NCBI RefSeq assembly: GCF_003319185.1
Contig: NZ_QOHJ01000007.1
Location: forward strand, 62,001-126,000
Source of the DNA: Blastococcus sp. TF02A-30
GTDB taxonomy: Bacteria; Actinomycetota; Actinomycetes; Mycobacteriales; Geodermatophilaceae
Direction of reading: 5' to 3'
DNA length: 64,000 bases
Shown: in pieces, positions 29,914 to 40,627 of the stretch
Layout of the letters: each line of letters starts with the position of its first letter
Numbering within the stretch: the first letter of the stretch is position 1
Program-made: the position numbers and the translations under genes
Notes under the pieces: model-generated
Database searches by the model: none
The model's input: the letters and a program-made list of their open reading frames with translations, nothing else
Told to the model about the DNA's origin: nothing

Positions 29914-30324
29914 TCAGCGCAGGTCGGGGAAGAAGAGCGCCACCTCGCGCGCGGCGGACTCGGGCGAGTCGGAGCCGTGCACGATGTTGTTCTGCACCTC
30001 GAGGGCGAAGTCGCCGCGGATCGTGCCGGGAGCGGCCTTCACCGGGTCGGTAGCGCCGGCGAGCGCGCGGAACGCCTCGATGGCCCGGGGGCCCTCGACG
30101 ACCAGCGCCATCAGCGGGCCGCTGGTGATGAACTCGACGAGCGAGCCGAAGAACGGCCGCTCGCGGTGCTCGGCGTAGTGGGTCTCGGCGACCTCGGCGG
30201 TCAGCGTGCGGAGCTCGGCGGCCACCAGGCGCAGGCCCTTGCGCTCGAGCCGGGTGATCACCTCGCCGACCAGGCCGCGGGCGACGCCGTCGGGCTTGAC
30301 GAGGACGAGAGTGCGTTCAGTCAC
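29914..30324 (-). CDS. ndk: Nucleoside diphosphate kinase
   Basis: 136 residues from the GTG at 30324 ([20 protein letters not shown]). The active-site His is in [11 protein letters not shown]. It balances NTP pools by phosphate transfer. Third gene of the unit folC-DUF4233-ndk, 11 bases behind its neighbour. Confidence 0.96.
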   Translation of the reverse strand: MTERTLVLVKPDGVARGLVGEVITRLERKGLRLVAAELRTLTAEVAETHYAEHRERPFFGSLVEFITSGPLMALVVEGPRAIEAFRALAGATDPVKAAPGTIRGDFALEVQNNIVHGSDSPESAAREVALFFPDLR

Positions 30325-30335
30325 GGGGCGGCAGC

Positions 30336-30743
30336 CTACGGGGTGCGCTGCTCCGCGCCGCCGTCGTCGTCCGCCGGCGGTACCGGGACCGGCCCGAACG
30401 GGGTGCCGATCAGCTGCTTGCGCACCTGGAGCAGGTACATCCAGATGAGCACGAAGGCGCCGGCGACGAACCACATGACGCTGTTGATCAGGCCGGTCAG
30501 CAGCAGCGGGACCTGGAGCACCGTGCCGATGAGCAGGCCGCGCTCCCGGCGCTGCACGCCCGAGGCGAGGATCAGCACGACCGCCAGGGTGATCAGGACC
30601 GTCAGGCGGAACGCGCCCAGCCCCTCCTCGGTCTGCGCGATGCCGCGCGGCACGAACAGGACGGAGATGCCCTCCAGCACCAGGACGGCCGCGGCCGCGC
30701 CGCCGAGCGCCCGTCCCGCCCGGACCGGGTCGGGGGCGGTCAC
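30336..30743 (-). CDS. DUF4233 family membrane protein
   Basis: 135 residues with four predicted helices ([67 protein letters not shown]) and an acidic tail. This family is restricted to actinobacteria and sits between folC and ndk, as here. Its function is unknown. The GTG start overlaps the folC stop. Confidence 0.85.
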   Translation of the reverse strand: MTAPDPVRAGRALGGAAAAVLVLEGISVLFVPRGIAQTEEGLGAFRLTVLITLAVVLILASGVQRRERGLLIGTVLQVPLLLTGLINSVMWFVAGAFVLIWMYLLQVRKQLIGTPFGPVPVPPADDDGGAEQRTP

Positions 30744-32095
30744 GCCGACCGGCCCTGCAGCAGGGTGCGCGCCTCTCCGGCGGTGATGACGCTGCCCGTG
30801 ACGAGCACGCCGGACCCGCCGAGGGCGTCGTCCGGCCCGGCCTCGGCCAGCTCGATCGCCTCGGTGATCGCCTCGTTCAGCCGGGGCGAGACGCTGACCC
30901 GGTCGGCCCCGAACACGTCGACGGCCAGCGCCCCCAGCTCGTCGGCCGGGATCGCCCGCGGGGAGCCGTTCTGGGTGACGACCAGCTCGGCGCAGATGCC
31001 CTCGAGGGCCGCGAGCATCCCGCTGACGTCCTTGCCGTGCACCGCACCGACGACCCCCACCAGCCGGGTGAAGTCGAAGGACTCCCGGATGGCCTCGACC
31101 GTGGCGGCCATGCCGGCCGGGTTGTGCGCGGCGTCGACCAGCACGGTCGGGCTGGTGCGCACCCGCTCCAGCCGGCCGGGCGAGCGCACCGAGGCGAACG
31201 CGGCACGCACCGTCTCCTGCTCGATGGGGCCGGTGGCCGCGCCGGCGCCCAGGAACGCCTCGACGGCGGCCAGGGCGGTCGCCGCGTTCTGCGCCTGGTG
31301 GGCCCCGAACAGCGGCAGGTAGATCTCCTCGTACTCGCCACCGAGGCCCTGCAGCCGGACCTGCTGACCGCCGACGGCGACCTTGCGCTCCAGCACGCCG
31401 AACTCGGTCCCCTCACGGGCCACCACGGCCTCCTGCTCGACGGCGCGGCGGACCAGCGAGTCCAGCGCCGCGGGCTCCTGGTGGGCCAGGACCGCGATCG
31501 CGTCGCGCTTGATGATCCCGGCCTTCTCGCCGGCGATCGTGCCGACGTCCGGACCGAGGTACTCGGCGTGGTCCAGCGCCACCGGGGTGACGACGGCGAC
31601 CCGCGCGTCGGCGACGTTCGTCGCGTCCCAGGCGCCACCCATGCCCACCTCGATGACCGCGACGTCGACCGGGGCGTCGGCGAACAGCGCGTAGGCCATG
31701 CCGACCATGACCTCGAAGAAGCTCAGCGGGTGCTCCGAGGCGCCGTCGACCATCTGCACGTAGGGCTCGATGTCGCGGTAGGTCTCGACGAAGCGCTCGG
31801 CGCTGACCGGCTCGCCGTCCAGCACGATCCGCTCGCGGATGGACTGCAGGTGCGGGCTGGTGAAGCGGCCGACGCGCAGACCGAAGCCGCGCAGCAGCTC
31901 GTCGACCATCCGCGCCGTCGTCGTCTTGCCGTTGGTGCCGGCCACCTGGATCACCGGCATCGCGCGGTGCGGCGAACCGAGCAGGTCGACCAGGGCGGTG
32001 ATGCGCCCCAGCGAGGGCTCCAGCCGGCTCTCCGGCCAGCGGGCCAGCAGCTCCTTCTCGACCCGGGCCATGTCACCGGTGCTGCCGTTGCTCAT
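30740..32095 (-). CDS. folC: Folylpolyglutamate synthase / dihydrofolate synthase
   Basis: 451 residues of the Mur ligase type. The P-loop is [19 protein letters not shown], and the folate/ATP motifs include [14 protein letters not shown] and [10 protein letters not shown]. It adds glutamates to folates. The 5' end is divergent from valS with only 42 bp between starts. Confidence 0.94.
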   Translation of the reverse strand: MSNGSTGDMARVEKELLARWPESRLEPSLGRITALVDLLGSPHRAMPVIQVAGTNGKTTTARMVDELLRGFGLRVGRFTSPHLQSIRERIVLDGEPVSAERFVETYRDIEPYVQMVDGASEHPLSFFEVMVGMAYALFADAPVDVAVIEVGMGGAWDATNVADARVAVVTPVALDHAEYLGPDVGTIAGEKAGIIKRDAIAVLAHQEPAALDSLVRRAVEQEAVVAREGTEFGVLERKVAVGGQQVRLQGLGGEYEEIYLPLFGAHQAQNAATALAAVEAFLGAGAATGPIEQETVRAAFASVRSPGRLERVRTSPTVLVDAAHNPAGMAATVEAIRESFDFTRLVGVVGAVHGKDVSGMLAALEGICAELVVTQNGSPRAIPADELGALAVDVFGADRVSVSPRLNEAITEAIELAEAGPDDALGGSGVLVTGSVITAGEARTLLQGRSA

Positions 32096-32124
32096 CCTGC
32101 TCAGGATGCCAGGGGTCGACTACC

Positions 32125-32130
32125 TACGAT
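32125..32130 (+). promoter_or_regulatory. Candidate -10 element of valS
   Basis: TACGAT ends seven bases before the chosen valS ATG, the spacing expected if the transcript starts at the ATG. The GAGGGG between them is too close to act as a normal ribosome-binding site. Confidence 0.45.
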
Positions 32131-32137
32131 GAGGGGC

Positions 32138-34723
32138 ATGACCACCGACATCAGCACCCCGGACGCCGCGGCCCCGGGAGCCGGCGGTGGCGTACCCGAG
32201 AAGCCGACGATCGACGGCCTCGAGGAGAAGTGGGTCCAGCGCTGGGCCGACGAGGACACCTACGGCTTCGACCGCGACGCCGCGCTGAGCGCGCCGCGGG
32301 AGCGGATCTGGTCGATCGACACCCCTCCGCCGACCGCCAGCGGTTCGCTGCACGTGGGGCACGTCTTCAGCTACACCCACACCGACATCATCGCCCGCTA
32401 CCAGCGCATGCGCGGCAAGCACGTCTACTACCCGATGGGCTGGGACGACAACGGCCTGCCGACCGAGCGCCGGGTGCAGAACTACTACGGCGTCCGGTGC
32501 GACCCGTCGCTGCACTACGACCCGTCCTTCGAGCCGCCGGCCAAGCCCGGCAAGGACCAGGTGCCGATCTCGCGGCGCAACTTCGTCGAGCTGTGCATGC
32601 AGCTCACGGAGGAGGACGAGGCCGAGTTCGAGAAGCTCTGGCGCCGGGTCGGCCTCTCGGTGGACTGGAAGAACGTCTACCGGACGATCTCGGAGTCCTC
32701 CCGCGCCACCGCGCAGCGGATGTTCCTGCGCAACCTGGCCCGCGGCGAGGCCTACGCGCAGGAGGCGCCGACCCTCTGGGACGTCACCTTCCGCACCGCC
32801 GTCGCCCAGGCCGAGCTGGAGGACCGGGAGCGCCCCGGCGCCTACCACCGGATCTCGTTCCACTCCGCCGACGGCCCGGTGTTCATCGAGACCACCCGCC
32901 CCGAGCTGCTGCCGGCCTGCGTCGCCCTGGTGGCCCACCCCGACGACGAGCGCTACCAGCCGCTGTTCGGGAAGACCGTGACGACGCCGGTCTTCGGGGT
33001 CGAGGTGCCGGTGGTGGCGCACCGCCTGGCCGAGCCGGACAAGGGCTCCGGCATCGCGATGATCTGCACCTTCGGCGACCTCAACGACGTCACCTGGTGG
33101 CGGGAGCTGCAGCTGCCGACCCGGGCCATCGTCGGCTGGGACGGCCGGATCCTCGCCGAGCCGCCGGCCGACGTCCCCGCCGAGCCGTACGCCGAGCTGG
33201 CCGGCAAGACCGTGTTCAGCGCGCAGCAGCGGATGGTCGAGATGCTGCGGGAGTCCGGCGACCTGCAGGGCGACCCCAAGCCGATCACGCACCCGGTGAA
33301 GTTCTTCGAGAAGGGCGAGCGCCCGCTGGAGATCGTCACCACGCGGCAGTGGTACATCCGCAACGGCGGCCGGGACGCCGCCCTGCGCGACGCGCTCGTG
33401 GCCCGCGGGCGGGAGATCCAGTGGGTGCCCGAGCACATGCGGCACCGCTACGACAACTGGGTCGAGGGGCTCAACGGCGACTGGCTGATCAGCCGCCAGC
33501 GGTTCTTCGGCGTCCCGTTCCCGGTCTGGTACCGGCTCGACGAGTCCGGTGAGCCGGTCCACGACGAGCCGATCCTGGCCGACGAGGCGTCGCTCCCGGT
33601 GGACCCGTCCTCCGACGTCCCGCCGGGCTTCGACGAGTCGCAGCGCGGGAAGCCGGGCGGCTTCATCGCCGACCCCGACGTGATGGACACCTGGGCGACG
33701 TCGTCGCTGTCGCCGCAGGTCGCCTCCGGCTGGGACACCGACCCCGAGCTGTTCGCCCACGTCTTCCCGATGGACCAGCGGCCGCAGGCGCACGACATCA
33801 TCCGCACCTGGCTGTTCTCCACCGTCGTCCGCGCGCACTTCGAGCACGGCACCGTGCCGTGGACGCACGCCACGATCTCCGGCTTCGTGGTCGACCCCGA
33901 CCGCAAGAAGATGTCGAAGTCCAAGGGCAACGCGACGACGCCGATCGACGTGCTCGAGCGCTACGGCACCGACGCGGTGCGCTGGCGTGCGGCCGGTGCC
34001 CGCCCGGGTGCGGACTCGCCGTTCGACGAGGCGCAGATGAAGGTCGGCCGCCGGCTGGCCATGAAGATCCTGAACGTCGGCAAGTTCGCGCTGGGCTCCG
34101 GCGCCTCGGCCTCGCACACGGTCGAGCAGGTGACCGAGCCGATCGACCTCGGGCTGCTCGCCGCGCTGGCGTCCGTCGTCGACGAGGCGACCGCGGCGCT
34201 GGAGGCGTTCAACTACACCCGGGCGCTCGAGGTCGCCGAGACCTTCTTCTGGTCGTTCTGCGACGACTACGTGGAGCTGGTGAAGTCCCGGGCCTACGGG
34301 TCTGGCGCGGCGGCCGTGTCGGCGCAGGCGGCCCTGGCGGTCGCGCTGGACGTGCAGCTCCGGTTGTTCGCCCCGGTGCTCCCGTTCGTCACCGAGGAGG
34401 TCTGGTCGTGGTGGCAGACCGGCTCCGTGCACCGCGCCGCGTGGCCGTCCGCCTCGGAGCTGCCTGCCTCGGGTGACCCCGCCGTCGTGACCGCGGCCGC
34501 CGCAGCGCTGGCCGGGGTGCGGAAGGCCAAGTCCGACGCGAAGGTGTCGATGCGCGCCGACGTGGAGACGGCGACCGTGCGGGCCCCCGCCGACCAGGTC
34601 GCGCTGGTCGAGGCGGCCCGCTCGGACCTGGTCGACGCCGGCCGGATCGCGACGCTGACGATCGAGCCCGGCGACGGCGAGCTGACCGTCGACGTCGTCC
34701 TCGCCGAGGTCCCCGAGGCGTAG
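32138..34723 (+). CDS. valS: Valyl-tRNA synthetase
   Basis: 861 residues from the ATG at 32138. The open frame extends far upstream through the antisense of folC, but homology-like sequence begins here (KPTIDGLEEKWVQRWADEDT). The HIGH motif is GSLHVGHVF and KMSKS is KKMSKSKGNATTP. The editing domain lies between, and a short C-terminal tail replaces the long coiled coil of other bacteria. It charges tRNA-Val. This is the actinobacterial ValS subtype. Confidence 0.95.
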   Translation: MTTDISTPDAAAPGAGGGVPEKPTIDGLEEKWVQRWADEDTYGFDRDAALSAPRERIWSIDTPPPTASGSLHVGHVFSYTHTDIIARYQRMRGKHVYYPMGWDDNGLPTERRVQNYYGVRCDPSLHYDPSFEPPAKPGKDQVPISRRNFVELCMQLTEEDEAEFEKLWRRVGLSVDWKNVYRTISESSRATAQRMFLRNLARGEAYAQEAPTLWDVTFRTAVAQAELEDRERPGAYHRISFHSADGPVFIETTRPELLPACVALVAHPDDERYQPLFGKTVTTPVFGVEVPVVAHRLAEPDKGSGIAMICTFGDLNDVTWWRELQLPTRAIVGWDGRILAEPPADVPAEPYAELAGKTVFSAQQRMVEMLRESGDLQGDPKPITHPVKFFEKGERPLEIVTTRQWYIRNGGRDAALRDALVARGREIQWVPEHMRHRYDNWVEGLNGDWLISRQRFFGVPFPVWYRLDESGEPVHDEPILADEASLPVDPSSDVPPGFDESQRGKPGGFIADPDVMDTWATSSLSPQVASGWDTDPELFAHVFPMDQRPQAHDIIRTWLFSTVVRAHFEHGTVPWTHATISGFVVDPDRKKMSKSKGNATTPIDVLERYGTDAVRWRAAGARPGADSPFDEAQMKVGRRLAMKILNVGKFALGSGASASHTVEQVTEPIDLGLLAALASVVDEATAALEAFNYTRALEVAETFFWSFCDDYVELVKSRAYGSGAAAVSAQAALAVALDVQLRLFAPVLPFVTEEVWSWWQTGSVHRAAWPSASELPASGDPAVVTAAAAALAGVRKAKSDAKVSMRADVETATVRAPADQVALVEAARSDLVDAGRIATLTIEPGDGELTVDVVLAEVPEA

Positions 34724-34726
34724 AGC

Positions 34727-34777
34727 GTGTGCGCCGACGCCCGGTTCTGAGCCTCGGAACCGGGCGTCAGCGCTCAC
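34727..34777. repeat. Palindromic element, copy 1 (valS terminator)
   Basis: A long imperfect hairpin: 12-bp perfect inner stem GACGCCCGGTTC/GAACCGGGCGTC, then outer arms GTGTGCGC and GCGCTCAC. It follows the valS stop and includes the stop codon of the minus-strand gene at 34767. A second, similar copy lies at 35764-35813, so this is a repeat family and not only a terminator. Confidence 0.75.
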
Positions 34778-35714
34778 CGTCCAGGCCCATGAGCCGTCGG
34801 CGAGCGGCGTAGGCCGCGCGGATGTCACGCCGGCACGCGTCCGGCGCTGAGGTCATGCGGCGGTAGCCGAACCGGAGCGTCTGCCAGCCGACCGTAGCCA
34901 GCAGCGCGTCCCGCCGGATGTCCCGCTCGCGTTGCTGGCGGGAACCGTGAAAGCTCGCGCCGTCCATCTCCACCGCGAGCAGCACGTCCTCGCAGGCGGC
35001 ATCGAGCACGAAGCGCTCCCCCGCCACCGTGACCGGTCGCTGCAGCGTGAACGTCGGCATCCCGGGCCCGCGGAGCACGTGCAGGCAGCCCCAGATCTCG
35101 AGCTCGCTACGGCACCCGTCGGCGAGCAGCCCGACCAGGGACAGCAGTGCTGCGCGACCGGGGAGGCAGGGCCGCCGCTCGATCTCCCGCACGAGGTCGC
35201 TCGGCGAGCACAGCCGCCGTCGGACGGCATCGATGGCCGCGGCCCGCAGCTCGGATCTGGGGACGCCGTCCGGATGCCCCCACGCGTCCACCACGGAGCG
35301 CTCGACGGAGGTCACCGGCAGACCGTCGACCCGCCGGACGGCGTCGTCGAGGTCCCTGGTCCGGTGTACGACGACTCCGTCGGTCCCGCGACCGCTGCGG
35401 GTGACAGGCACGGTGAGGTGCAGGGCCGCGGCCGGGCGCGGTGGCAGCAGGTCCCACAGCGACAGCGCCGTCCGGTGGCTCACCACCGCGCCGGACGTCC
35501 GGACTACGGCCTCGACCCGGACCCGCCAGTCGGCGGCCAGCGAGGGAAGGGCGTAGACGCCGGGCCGGATGCGCTGCAGTCGTCCCGTGCCGACCCAGCT
35601 CGCCAGCGTCTTGCGGTCAACGCGAGCGGTCAACGAGGCCCACGTGGTCCACCCGTCGGGACCGATGACTGCCGGCAGGTCGTGAGCCATGCGGTCAAGC
35701 CTGGCCAGCGACAT
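34767..35714 (-). CDS. AbiEi-like N-terminus plus DUF559/Vsr-like nuclease domain protein
   Basis: 315 residues. The N-terminal 90 residues form a winged-helix of the AbiEi antitoxin type (TTWASLTARVDRKTLASWVG; RIRPGVYALP). The C-terminal part looks like the DUF559/Vsr-type PD-(D/E)xK fold (ELEIWGCLHVL; FVLDAACEDVLLAVEMDGAS; ATVGWQTLRFGYRRM), with acidic residues in place for a nuclease. Such solitary proteins are common in actinobacteria; the function is unproven. No toxin gene is adjacent. Copies of a palindromic element lie on both sides. Confidence 0.75.
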   Translation of the reverse strand: MSLARLDRMAHDLPAVIGPDGWTTWASLTARVDRKTLASWVGTGRLQRIRPGVYALPSLAADWRVRVEAVVRTSGAVVSHRTALSLWDLLPPRPAAALHLTVPVTRSGRGTDGVVVHRTRDLDDAVRRVDGLPVTSVERSVVDAWGHPDGVPRSELRAAAIDAVRRRLCSPSDLVREIERRPCLPGRAALLSLVGLLADGCRSELEIWGCLHVLRGPGMPTFTLQRPVTVAGERFVLDAACEDVLLAVEMDGASFHGSRQQRERDIRRDALLATVGWQTLRFGYRRMTSAPDACRRDIRAAYAARRRLMGLDGER

Positions 35715-35763
35715 CCCCCCACGGACGGGCTTCGCGGAATCTGTGGACGGACCGGGCCGAAGG

Positions 35764-35813
35764 GTGTGCGCCGGCGCCCGGTATCAGCCACCGGAACCGG
35801 GCGTCAGCGCACA
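35764..35813. repeat. Palindromic element, copy 2
   Basis: The same layout as copy 1: arms TGTGCGC/GCGCACA and inner stem CGCCCGGT/ACCGGGCG, with the shared string GGAACCGGGCGTCAGCGC. It lies upstream of the AbiEi-like gene and downstream of clpX. Confidence 0.75.
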
Positions 35814-35833
35814 TCGTCGCGTCCGGAGAACGC

Positions 35834-35868
35834 GACGAGCCCGCCCCCTGGTCGGGGACGGGCTCGTC
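35834..35868 (-). terminator. clpX terminator
   Basis: Stem GACGAGCCCG/CGGGCTCGTC with an extra CCCC/GGGG pairing inside, starting 14 bases after the clpX stop on the minus strand. Confidence 0.7.
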
Positions 35869-35881
35869 GGCGCAGGTGTGG

Positions 35882-37156
35882 TTACGCGGACTTCTCGCGG
35901 CGCTCGCGGGTGGGCTTGCGCGGCACGATCGTCGGGTTCACGTGCTCCAGCACGACCTCCTTGGTGATCACCACGGAGGCGACGTCGTCCCGGCTCGGGA
36001 CGTCGTACATGACCGACTGCAGCACCTCCTCCATGATCGCCCGGAGCCCACGGGCGCCGGTGCCGCGGAGGATGGCCTGGTCGGCGATCGACTCGAGCGC
36101 GTCGTCGGTGAACTCCAGGTCGACGCCGTCGAGCTCGAACAGCTTCCGGTACTGGCGCACCAGGGCGTTCTTCGGCTCGGTGAGGATGTTGATCAGCGCC
36201 TCGCGGTCGAGCTTCTCGACGCTGGTGATGACCGGCAGACGGCCGATGAACTCGGGGATCATCCCGAACTTCAGCAGGTCCTCGGGCATGACCTGGGCGA
36301 AGGCGTCGGACTCGGCGATCTCCTGCTTGCTGCGGATCTCCGAGCCGAAGCCGATGCCCTGCTTGCCGGTGCGCGACTCGATGACCTTCTCCAGGCCGGC
36401 GAAGGCACCACCCACGATGAACAGCACGTTCGTCGTGTCGATCTGGATGAACTCCTGGTGCGGGTGCTTGCGGCCGCCCTGCGGCGGAACCGAGGCGGTC
36501 GTGCCCTCGAGGATCTTCAGCAGCGCCTGCTGCACGCCCTCACCGGAGACGTCGCGGGTGATCGACGGGTTCTCGCTCTTGCGGGCGATCTTGTCGACCT
36601 CGTCGATGTAGATGATCCCGGTCTCGGCGCGCTTGACGTCGTAGTCGGCGGCCTGGATCAGCTTGAGCAGGATGTTCTCGACGTCCTCGCCGACGTAACC
36701 GGCCTCGGTCAGCGCCGTGGCGTCGGCGATGGCGAAGGGCACGTTCAGCATCCGCGCGAGGGTCTGCGCCAGGTGCGTCTTGCCGCACCCGGTGGGGCCC
36801 ATCAGCAGGATGTTGGACTTGGCCAGCTCGACGGAGTCGTCGCGCGAGGCGCGGTCACCACCGGCCTGGATCCGCTTGTAGTGGTTGTAGACGGCCACGG
36901 AGAGGACGCGCTTGGCGCGGTCCTGGCCGATGACGTACTGCTCCAGGAAGTCGTGGATCTCCTTGGGCTTGGGCAGCTCGTCGAACTTCAGGTCCGAGGA
37001 CTCGGAGAGCTCTTCCTCGATGATCTCGTTGCAGAGGTCGATGCACTCGTCGCAGATGTAGACCCCGGGGCCCGCGATGAGCTTCTTGACCTGCTTCTGG
37101 CTCTTCCCGCAGAAGGAGCACTTGAGCAGGTCACCGCTCTCACCGATTCGTGCCAC
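35882..37156 (-). CDS. clpX: ATP-dependent Clp protease ATP-binding subunit ClpX
   Basis: 424 residues from the GTG at 37156, which has GGAGGT upstream; a longer open frame adds only nine residues. The zinc-binding domain (CSFCGKSQ...ICDECIDLC), Walker A ([14 protein letters not shown]) and Walker B ([10 protein letters not shown]) are all present. It unfolds tagged proteins into ClpP. It lies 322 bp downstream of clpP2 and probably has its own promoter. Confidence 0.96.
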   Translation of the reverse strand: MARIGESGDLLKCSFCGKSQKQVKKLIAGPGVYICDECIDLCNEIIEEELSESSDLKFDELPKPKEIHDFLEQYVIGQDRAKRVLSVAVYNHYKRIQAGGDRASRDDSVELAKSNILLMGPTGCGKTHLAQTLARMLNVPFAIADATALTEAGYVGEDVENILLKLIQAADYDVKRAETGIIYIDEVDKIARKSENPSITRDVSGEGVQQALLKILEGTTASVPPQGGRKHPHQEFIQIDTTNVLFIVGGAFAGLEKVIESRTGKQGIGFGSEIRSKQEIAESDAFAQVMPEDLLKFGMIPEFIGRLPVITSVEKLDREALINILTEPKNALVRQYRKLFELDGVDLEFTDDALESIADQAILRGTGARGLRAIMEEVLQSVMYDVPSRDDVASVVITKEVVLEHVNPTIVPRKPTRERREKSA

Positions 37157-37478
37157 CTGCTGACCTCCACCTCGGATTCGCATGCCCTGGCATCAGGTAC
37201 CTGCGTCTTGATTGTCGCTGCTCCGGCCCCTGCTGTCCCCGCTCCGGGGGGAAATCTCCCGGCTCTACCGGCCGGGGTTCGGGCGTCCGCCGAACGTACC
37301 TGCCGCCACCGGCGCGATCGGGCAATGACTCACCCGGGTTCGCACCGGCTCTCCCCCACCCGTCCCGGACACCTCTCGCCACCGCCGGATCGCGGCGGCC
37401 GCTCGACGCACTCCAGGAACCCTCGACGGTACGGGCCGGAGCCACGACGAGCGCGACCCCGACCCGTACCGGTTCGGG
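37157..37478. promoter_or_regulatory. 322-bp clpP2-clpX intergenic region with a GTTCGG/CCGAAC dyad
   Basis: The region should hold the clpX promoter. The only marked structure is the inverted repeat GTTCGG at 37277-37282 and CCGAAC at 37290-37295, which could bind a dimeric regulator. It does not match the published ClgR pattern closely enough to name it. Confidence 0.35.
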
Positions 37479-38105
37479 TCAGACCGGGAGGGCGTTGAGC
37501 TTCCGGCTCTGGATCACCTGGTCGACGATCCCGTACTCCTTCGCCTCCTGGGCGGTGAGGATCTTGTCGCGGTCGATGTCGGTGCGGACCTGGTCCACCG
37601 AGCGACCGGTGTGCCGCGCGAGGATCTCCTCCATCTGCGACCGCACCCGCTGGATCTCCGCGGCGTGGATCTCGAGGTCGGAGACCTGACCGCCGGCCTC
37701 GCCCGAGGGCTGGTGGATGAGCACGCGGGAGTAGGGCAGCGCCAGGCGCTTGCCGGGCGTGCCGGCCGCGAGCAGGACCGCGGCGGCCGAGGCGGCCTGG
37801 CCCATGCAGACGGTCTGGATGTCGGGCCGGACGAACATCATCGTGTCGTAGATCGCCATGAGCGACGTGAACGAGCCGCCCGGCGAGTTGATGTAGATGG
37901 TGATGTCGCGGTCGGGATCGGCGGACTCCAGCGTGATCAGCTGGGCCATCACGTCGTTGGCCGACGCGTCGTCGATCTGCACCCCGAGGAAGATGATGCG
38001 CTCCTCGAAGAGCTTGTTGTAGGGGTTGGACTCCTTCATGCCGTAGCTGGTCCGCTCCACGAAGGAGGGCAGCACGTAACGGCTGGAGGGCATCTGGAAG
38101 CTCAT
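37479..38105 (-). CDS. clpP2: ATP-dependent Clp protease proteolytic subunit ClpP2
   Basis: 208 residues. Ser106 ([12 protein letters not shown]) and His131 (VLIHQPSGE) of the catalytic triad are present. It pairs with ClpP1 to form the mixed tetradecamer of actinobacteria. It follows clpP1 by 20 bases with a GGAGGAACGAAC site before the ATG. Confidence 0.95.
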   Translation of the reverse strand: MSFQMPSSRYVLPSFVERTSYGMKESNPYNKLFEERIIFLGVQIDDASANDVMAQLITLESADPDRDITIYINSPGGSFTSLMAIYDTMMFVRPDIQTVCMGQAASAAAVLLAAGTPGKRLALPYSRVLIHQPSGEAGGQVSDLEIHAAEIQRVRSQMEEILARHTGRSVDQVRTDIDRDKILTAQEAKEYGIVDQVIQSRKLNALPV

Positions 38106-38125
38106 GTGTTCGTTCCTCCGAACCG

Positions 38126-38764
38126 TCAGTTGTCCGTGACCGGGTTGGTGCTGTCGGTCATGGCGGCCTTGCTCACCACGTGGTCGACGAAGCCGTACTC
38201 CAGGGCCTCCTGCGCCGTGAACCAGCGGTCGCGGTCGGAGTCCTTCTCGATCTGCTCGATGCTCTGGCCGGTGTGGAAGGACTGCAGCTCGTTGAGCTCC
38301 TTCTTCGTCCGGCGGAAGAGGTCGGCCTGGATGGCGATGTCGGCCGCGGTGCCCCCGACGCCGGCCGACGGCTGGTGCATCATGATCCGCGCGTGCGGCA
38401 GGGCGTAGCGCTTGCCCTTGGTGCCGGCGGTGAGCAGGAACTGGCCCATCGACGCGGCCAGACCCATCCCGTAGGTGGCGACGTCGCAGTCGATGAACTG
38501 CATCGTGTCGTAGATCGCCATGCCGGCGCTCACGGAGCCGCCGGGTGAGTTGATGTAGAGGTGAATGTCGCGCTTCGGGTCCTCCGCCGACAGCAGCAGC
38601 ATCTGCGCGGCCAGCTGGTTGGCGATGACGTCGTCCACCTGGGTGCCCAGGAAGATGATGCGCTCGCGGAGGAGGCGCTCGTAGACCGAGTCGTTGAGGT
38701 TCATCCCCCCGGCGGCGCCACGCAGCATGGGTGCGCTCGCCAGGTTCGGGTCGGTGGTGCTCAC
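38126..38764 (-). CDS. clpP1: ATP-dependent Clp protease proteolytic subunit ClpP1
   Basis: 212 residues from the GTG at 38764, with GGAGGT upstream. The open frame upstream of it is low-complexity. Ser105 (GLAASMGQF) and His130 (IMMHQPSAG) are in place. First gene of clpP1-clpP2; the promoter should lie in the roughly 200 bases before it. Confidence 0.94.
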   Translation of the reverse strand: MSTTDPNLASAPMLRGAAGGMNLNDSVYERLLRERIIFLGTQVDDVIANQLAAQMLLLSAEDPKRDIHLYINSPGGSVSAGMAIYDTMQFIDCDVATYGMGLAASMGQFLLTAGTKGKRYALPHARIMMHQPSAGVGGTAADIAIQADLFRRTKKELNELQSFHTGQSIEQIEKDSDRDRWFTAQEALEYGFVDHVVSKAAMTDSTNPVTDN

Positions 38765-38971
38765 GGGTGCGGTGACCTCCGTAGGACTGTCGTGCAGTCG
38801 GTCTCGGTGGGGCGGGTCGGACGGTGGGTGGTGCGGGCGTCGGCGCCCTCCGGGGGCGTTACCCCCCGGCCATCGCCTGAGTCCTGTCGACCCTAACGCG
38901 CACCTGCGACGCGGCAGTCCCGGTCGGGGCGGTGTTCGCCGTCGGCGCAGCGCATCCACCCGCACATGCGA

Positions 38972-39008
38972 CGACGCCGCCCTCCCCGGTGCGGGGAGGG
39001 CGGCGTCG
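38972..39008 (-). terminator. Trigger factor terminator
   Basis: A perfect 16-bp stem (CGACGCCGCCCTCCCC with its complement) with loop GGTGC, 21 bases after the tig stop on the minus strand. Confidence 0.8.
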
Positions 39009-39029
39009 GCGCGTCTGGCAGTGGCCGGG

Positions 39030-40493
39030 TCAGGCCTTGTCGACGTCCTCGGTGTCCTCGACGGCGCCCTCGATGGCCTCGACCGCGGCCGCCTCGGCGG
39101 ACACCTCGGCCTCGGACACCTCGGCCTCGGACTCCTCGGCCTCGGCCTGCTCGACCGTGGCGGCCGGCACCGTCTTGGGCCGCAGCGCCTCGAGGTCGAC
39201 CGTGTTGCCCGACGCGTCGGTGATCGTCGTCTGCTCGAGCAGCTGGGCGAGGGTCTTGGTGCGGCGGACGTCGGCGACGAACTCGGCGATGTTGCCGCCC
39301 TGCTGCAGCTGCTGCGCGTACTGCTCGGGGCTCATCCGGTTGCGCTGGGCCTGCGCCATGATCTGCGCCGAGAGGTCGTCGTTGTCCACGGTGACCTCGC
39401 GGGCGTCGGCGATGGCGTCCAGGATGAACTGGGTCCGGACCGCCTCCTCGACGTTCTTGCGCTGCTCGGCGTCGTAGGCCTCGCGGCTCTCGGTGCCAGA
39501 CATCTGCAGGAACGCGTCCCAGTCCATGCCGGCGTTCCTGAGCTCCTGCTCGAACGCCCGGTTGCGCCACTCGATCTCGCGCTCGACCAGGTTCTCCGGC
39601 ATCGGCACCTCGACGGCCTCGAGCAGGTGCTCGACCAGCTTGTCCCGGGCCTGCGCGCCCTGCTGCAGCACCTTGGTGCGGGCGAGCCGGGTGCGGACGT
39701 CCTCGCGCAGCTCCTCGAGGGTGTCGAACTCGCTGGCGGTCGACGCGAACTCGTCGTCCAGCTCCGGGAGCTCCTTCTCCTTCACCGAGCGGACGGTGAC
39801 GGTGACGTCGGCCATCTCGCCGGCGTTGGGGCCCGAGAGCAGCGCGGTCTGGAAGGTCTTCGACTCCTCGGCCGAGAGCCCGACGATCGCGTCGTCCAGC
39901 CCCTCCATGAGGTTGCCGGAGCCGACCTCGTAGGACATGCCGCTGGTGGAGCCGTCCTCCAGCACCTCGCCGTTCAGCGTGGCCTCGAGGTCGATGGAGA
40001 CGAAGTCGCCGGTCTGGGCGGCGCGCTCGACGGCCTTCAGCATGCCGAAGCGCTCGCGCATGACGGTGATCTGCTGCTCGATCTCGTCGTCGGCGACCTC
40101 CACGTCGTCGACGGTGACCGTCAGGTCGTCGAGGGAGGGCAGCTCCAGCTGCGGGGCGACGTCGACCTCGGCGGTGAAGGCGAGGGTGTCGTTGTCGTCG
40201 AGGCGGGTCACCTCGACCTCGGGCTGGCCGAGGACGCGGACCTGGTTCTCGCGGACGACCTCGGAGTAGATCTCCGGGATGGCGTGCTGGACGACCTGCT
40301 CGAGGACGACGGGGCGCCCGATGCGCTGGTCGAGGACGCGGTTGGGCACCTTGCCCGGGCGGAAGCCGGGGACGCGGACCTGCTTGCCCAGCTCCTTGTA
40401 GACCTCACCGAAGGCGTGGTCCAGGTCCCCCCAGGGCACCTCGATCGCCATCCGGACCCGCGTGGGGCCCAGTTCCTCGATGGTGCTCTTCAC
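39030..40493 (-). CDS. tig: Trigger factor
   Basis: 487 residues: ribosome-binding N-domain with the loop [12 protein letters not shown], a PPIase domain around residues 160-250, and the C-terminal chaperone arms. The tail is an acidic Glu/Ala/Ser repeat ([15 protein letters not shown]) longer than usual. It binds nascent chains at the ribosome exit. The gene lies upstream of clpP1 in the common tig-clpP-clpX order. Confidence 0.95.
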   Translation of the reverse strand: MKSTIEELGPTRVRMAIEVPWGDLDHAFGEVYKELGKQVRVPGFRPGKVPNRVLDQRIGRPVVLEQVVQHAIPEIYSEVVRENQVRVLGQPEVEVTRLDDNDTLAFTAEVDVAPQLELPSLDDLTVTVDDVEVADDEIEQQITVMRERFGMLKAVERAAQTGDFVSIDLEATLNGEVLEDGSTSGMSYEVGSGNLMEGLDDAIVGLSAEESKTFQTALLSGPNAGEMADVTVTVRSVKEKELPELDDEFASTASEFDTLEELREDVRTRLARTKVLQQGAQARDKLVEHLLEAVEVPMPENLVEREIEWRNRAFEQELRNAGMDWDAFLQMSGTESREAYDAEQRKNVEEAVRTQFILDAIADAREVTVDNDDLSAQIMAQAQRNRMSPEQYAQQLQQGGNIAEFVADVRRTKTLAQLLEQTTITDASGNTVDLEALRPKTVPAATVEQAEAEESEAEVSEAEVSAEAAAVEAIEGAVEDTEDVDKA

Positions 40494-40627
40494 AGCGGCA
40501 GTGCTCCTCGATCGAAAGACAGGCGTGGCCGGCGCCGGGACGTGCGCGGCGCCGGGTCAGCCCACGAGTCTACGGACGTCGCGGGCCGGTCGGGGCTGTG
40601 GGATGCAAGGCCCACGGCACGACCTGG

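Noticed and set aside
31037..32137. Extension of valS upstream through folC
   Set aside because: The extension is antisense of folC and not synthetase-like; ValS homology starts at about 32138.
38765..38965. ClgR-type box upstream of clpP1 (CGC...GCG around 38900)
   Set aside because: The spacing between CGC and GCG is four or six, not the five of the pattern I know, so I did not call it.
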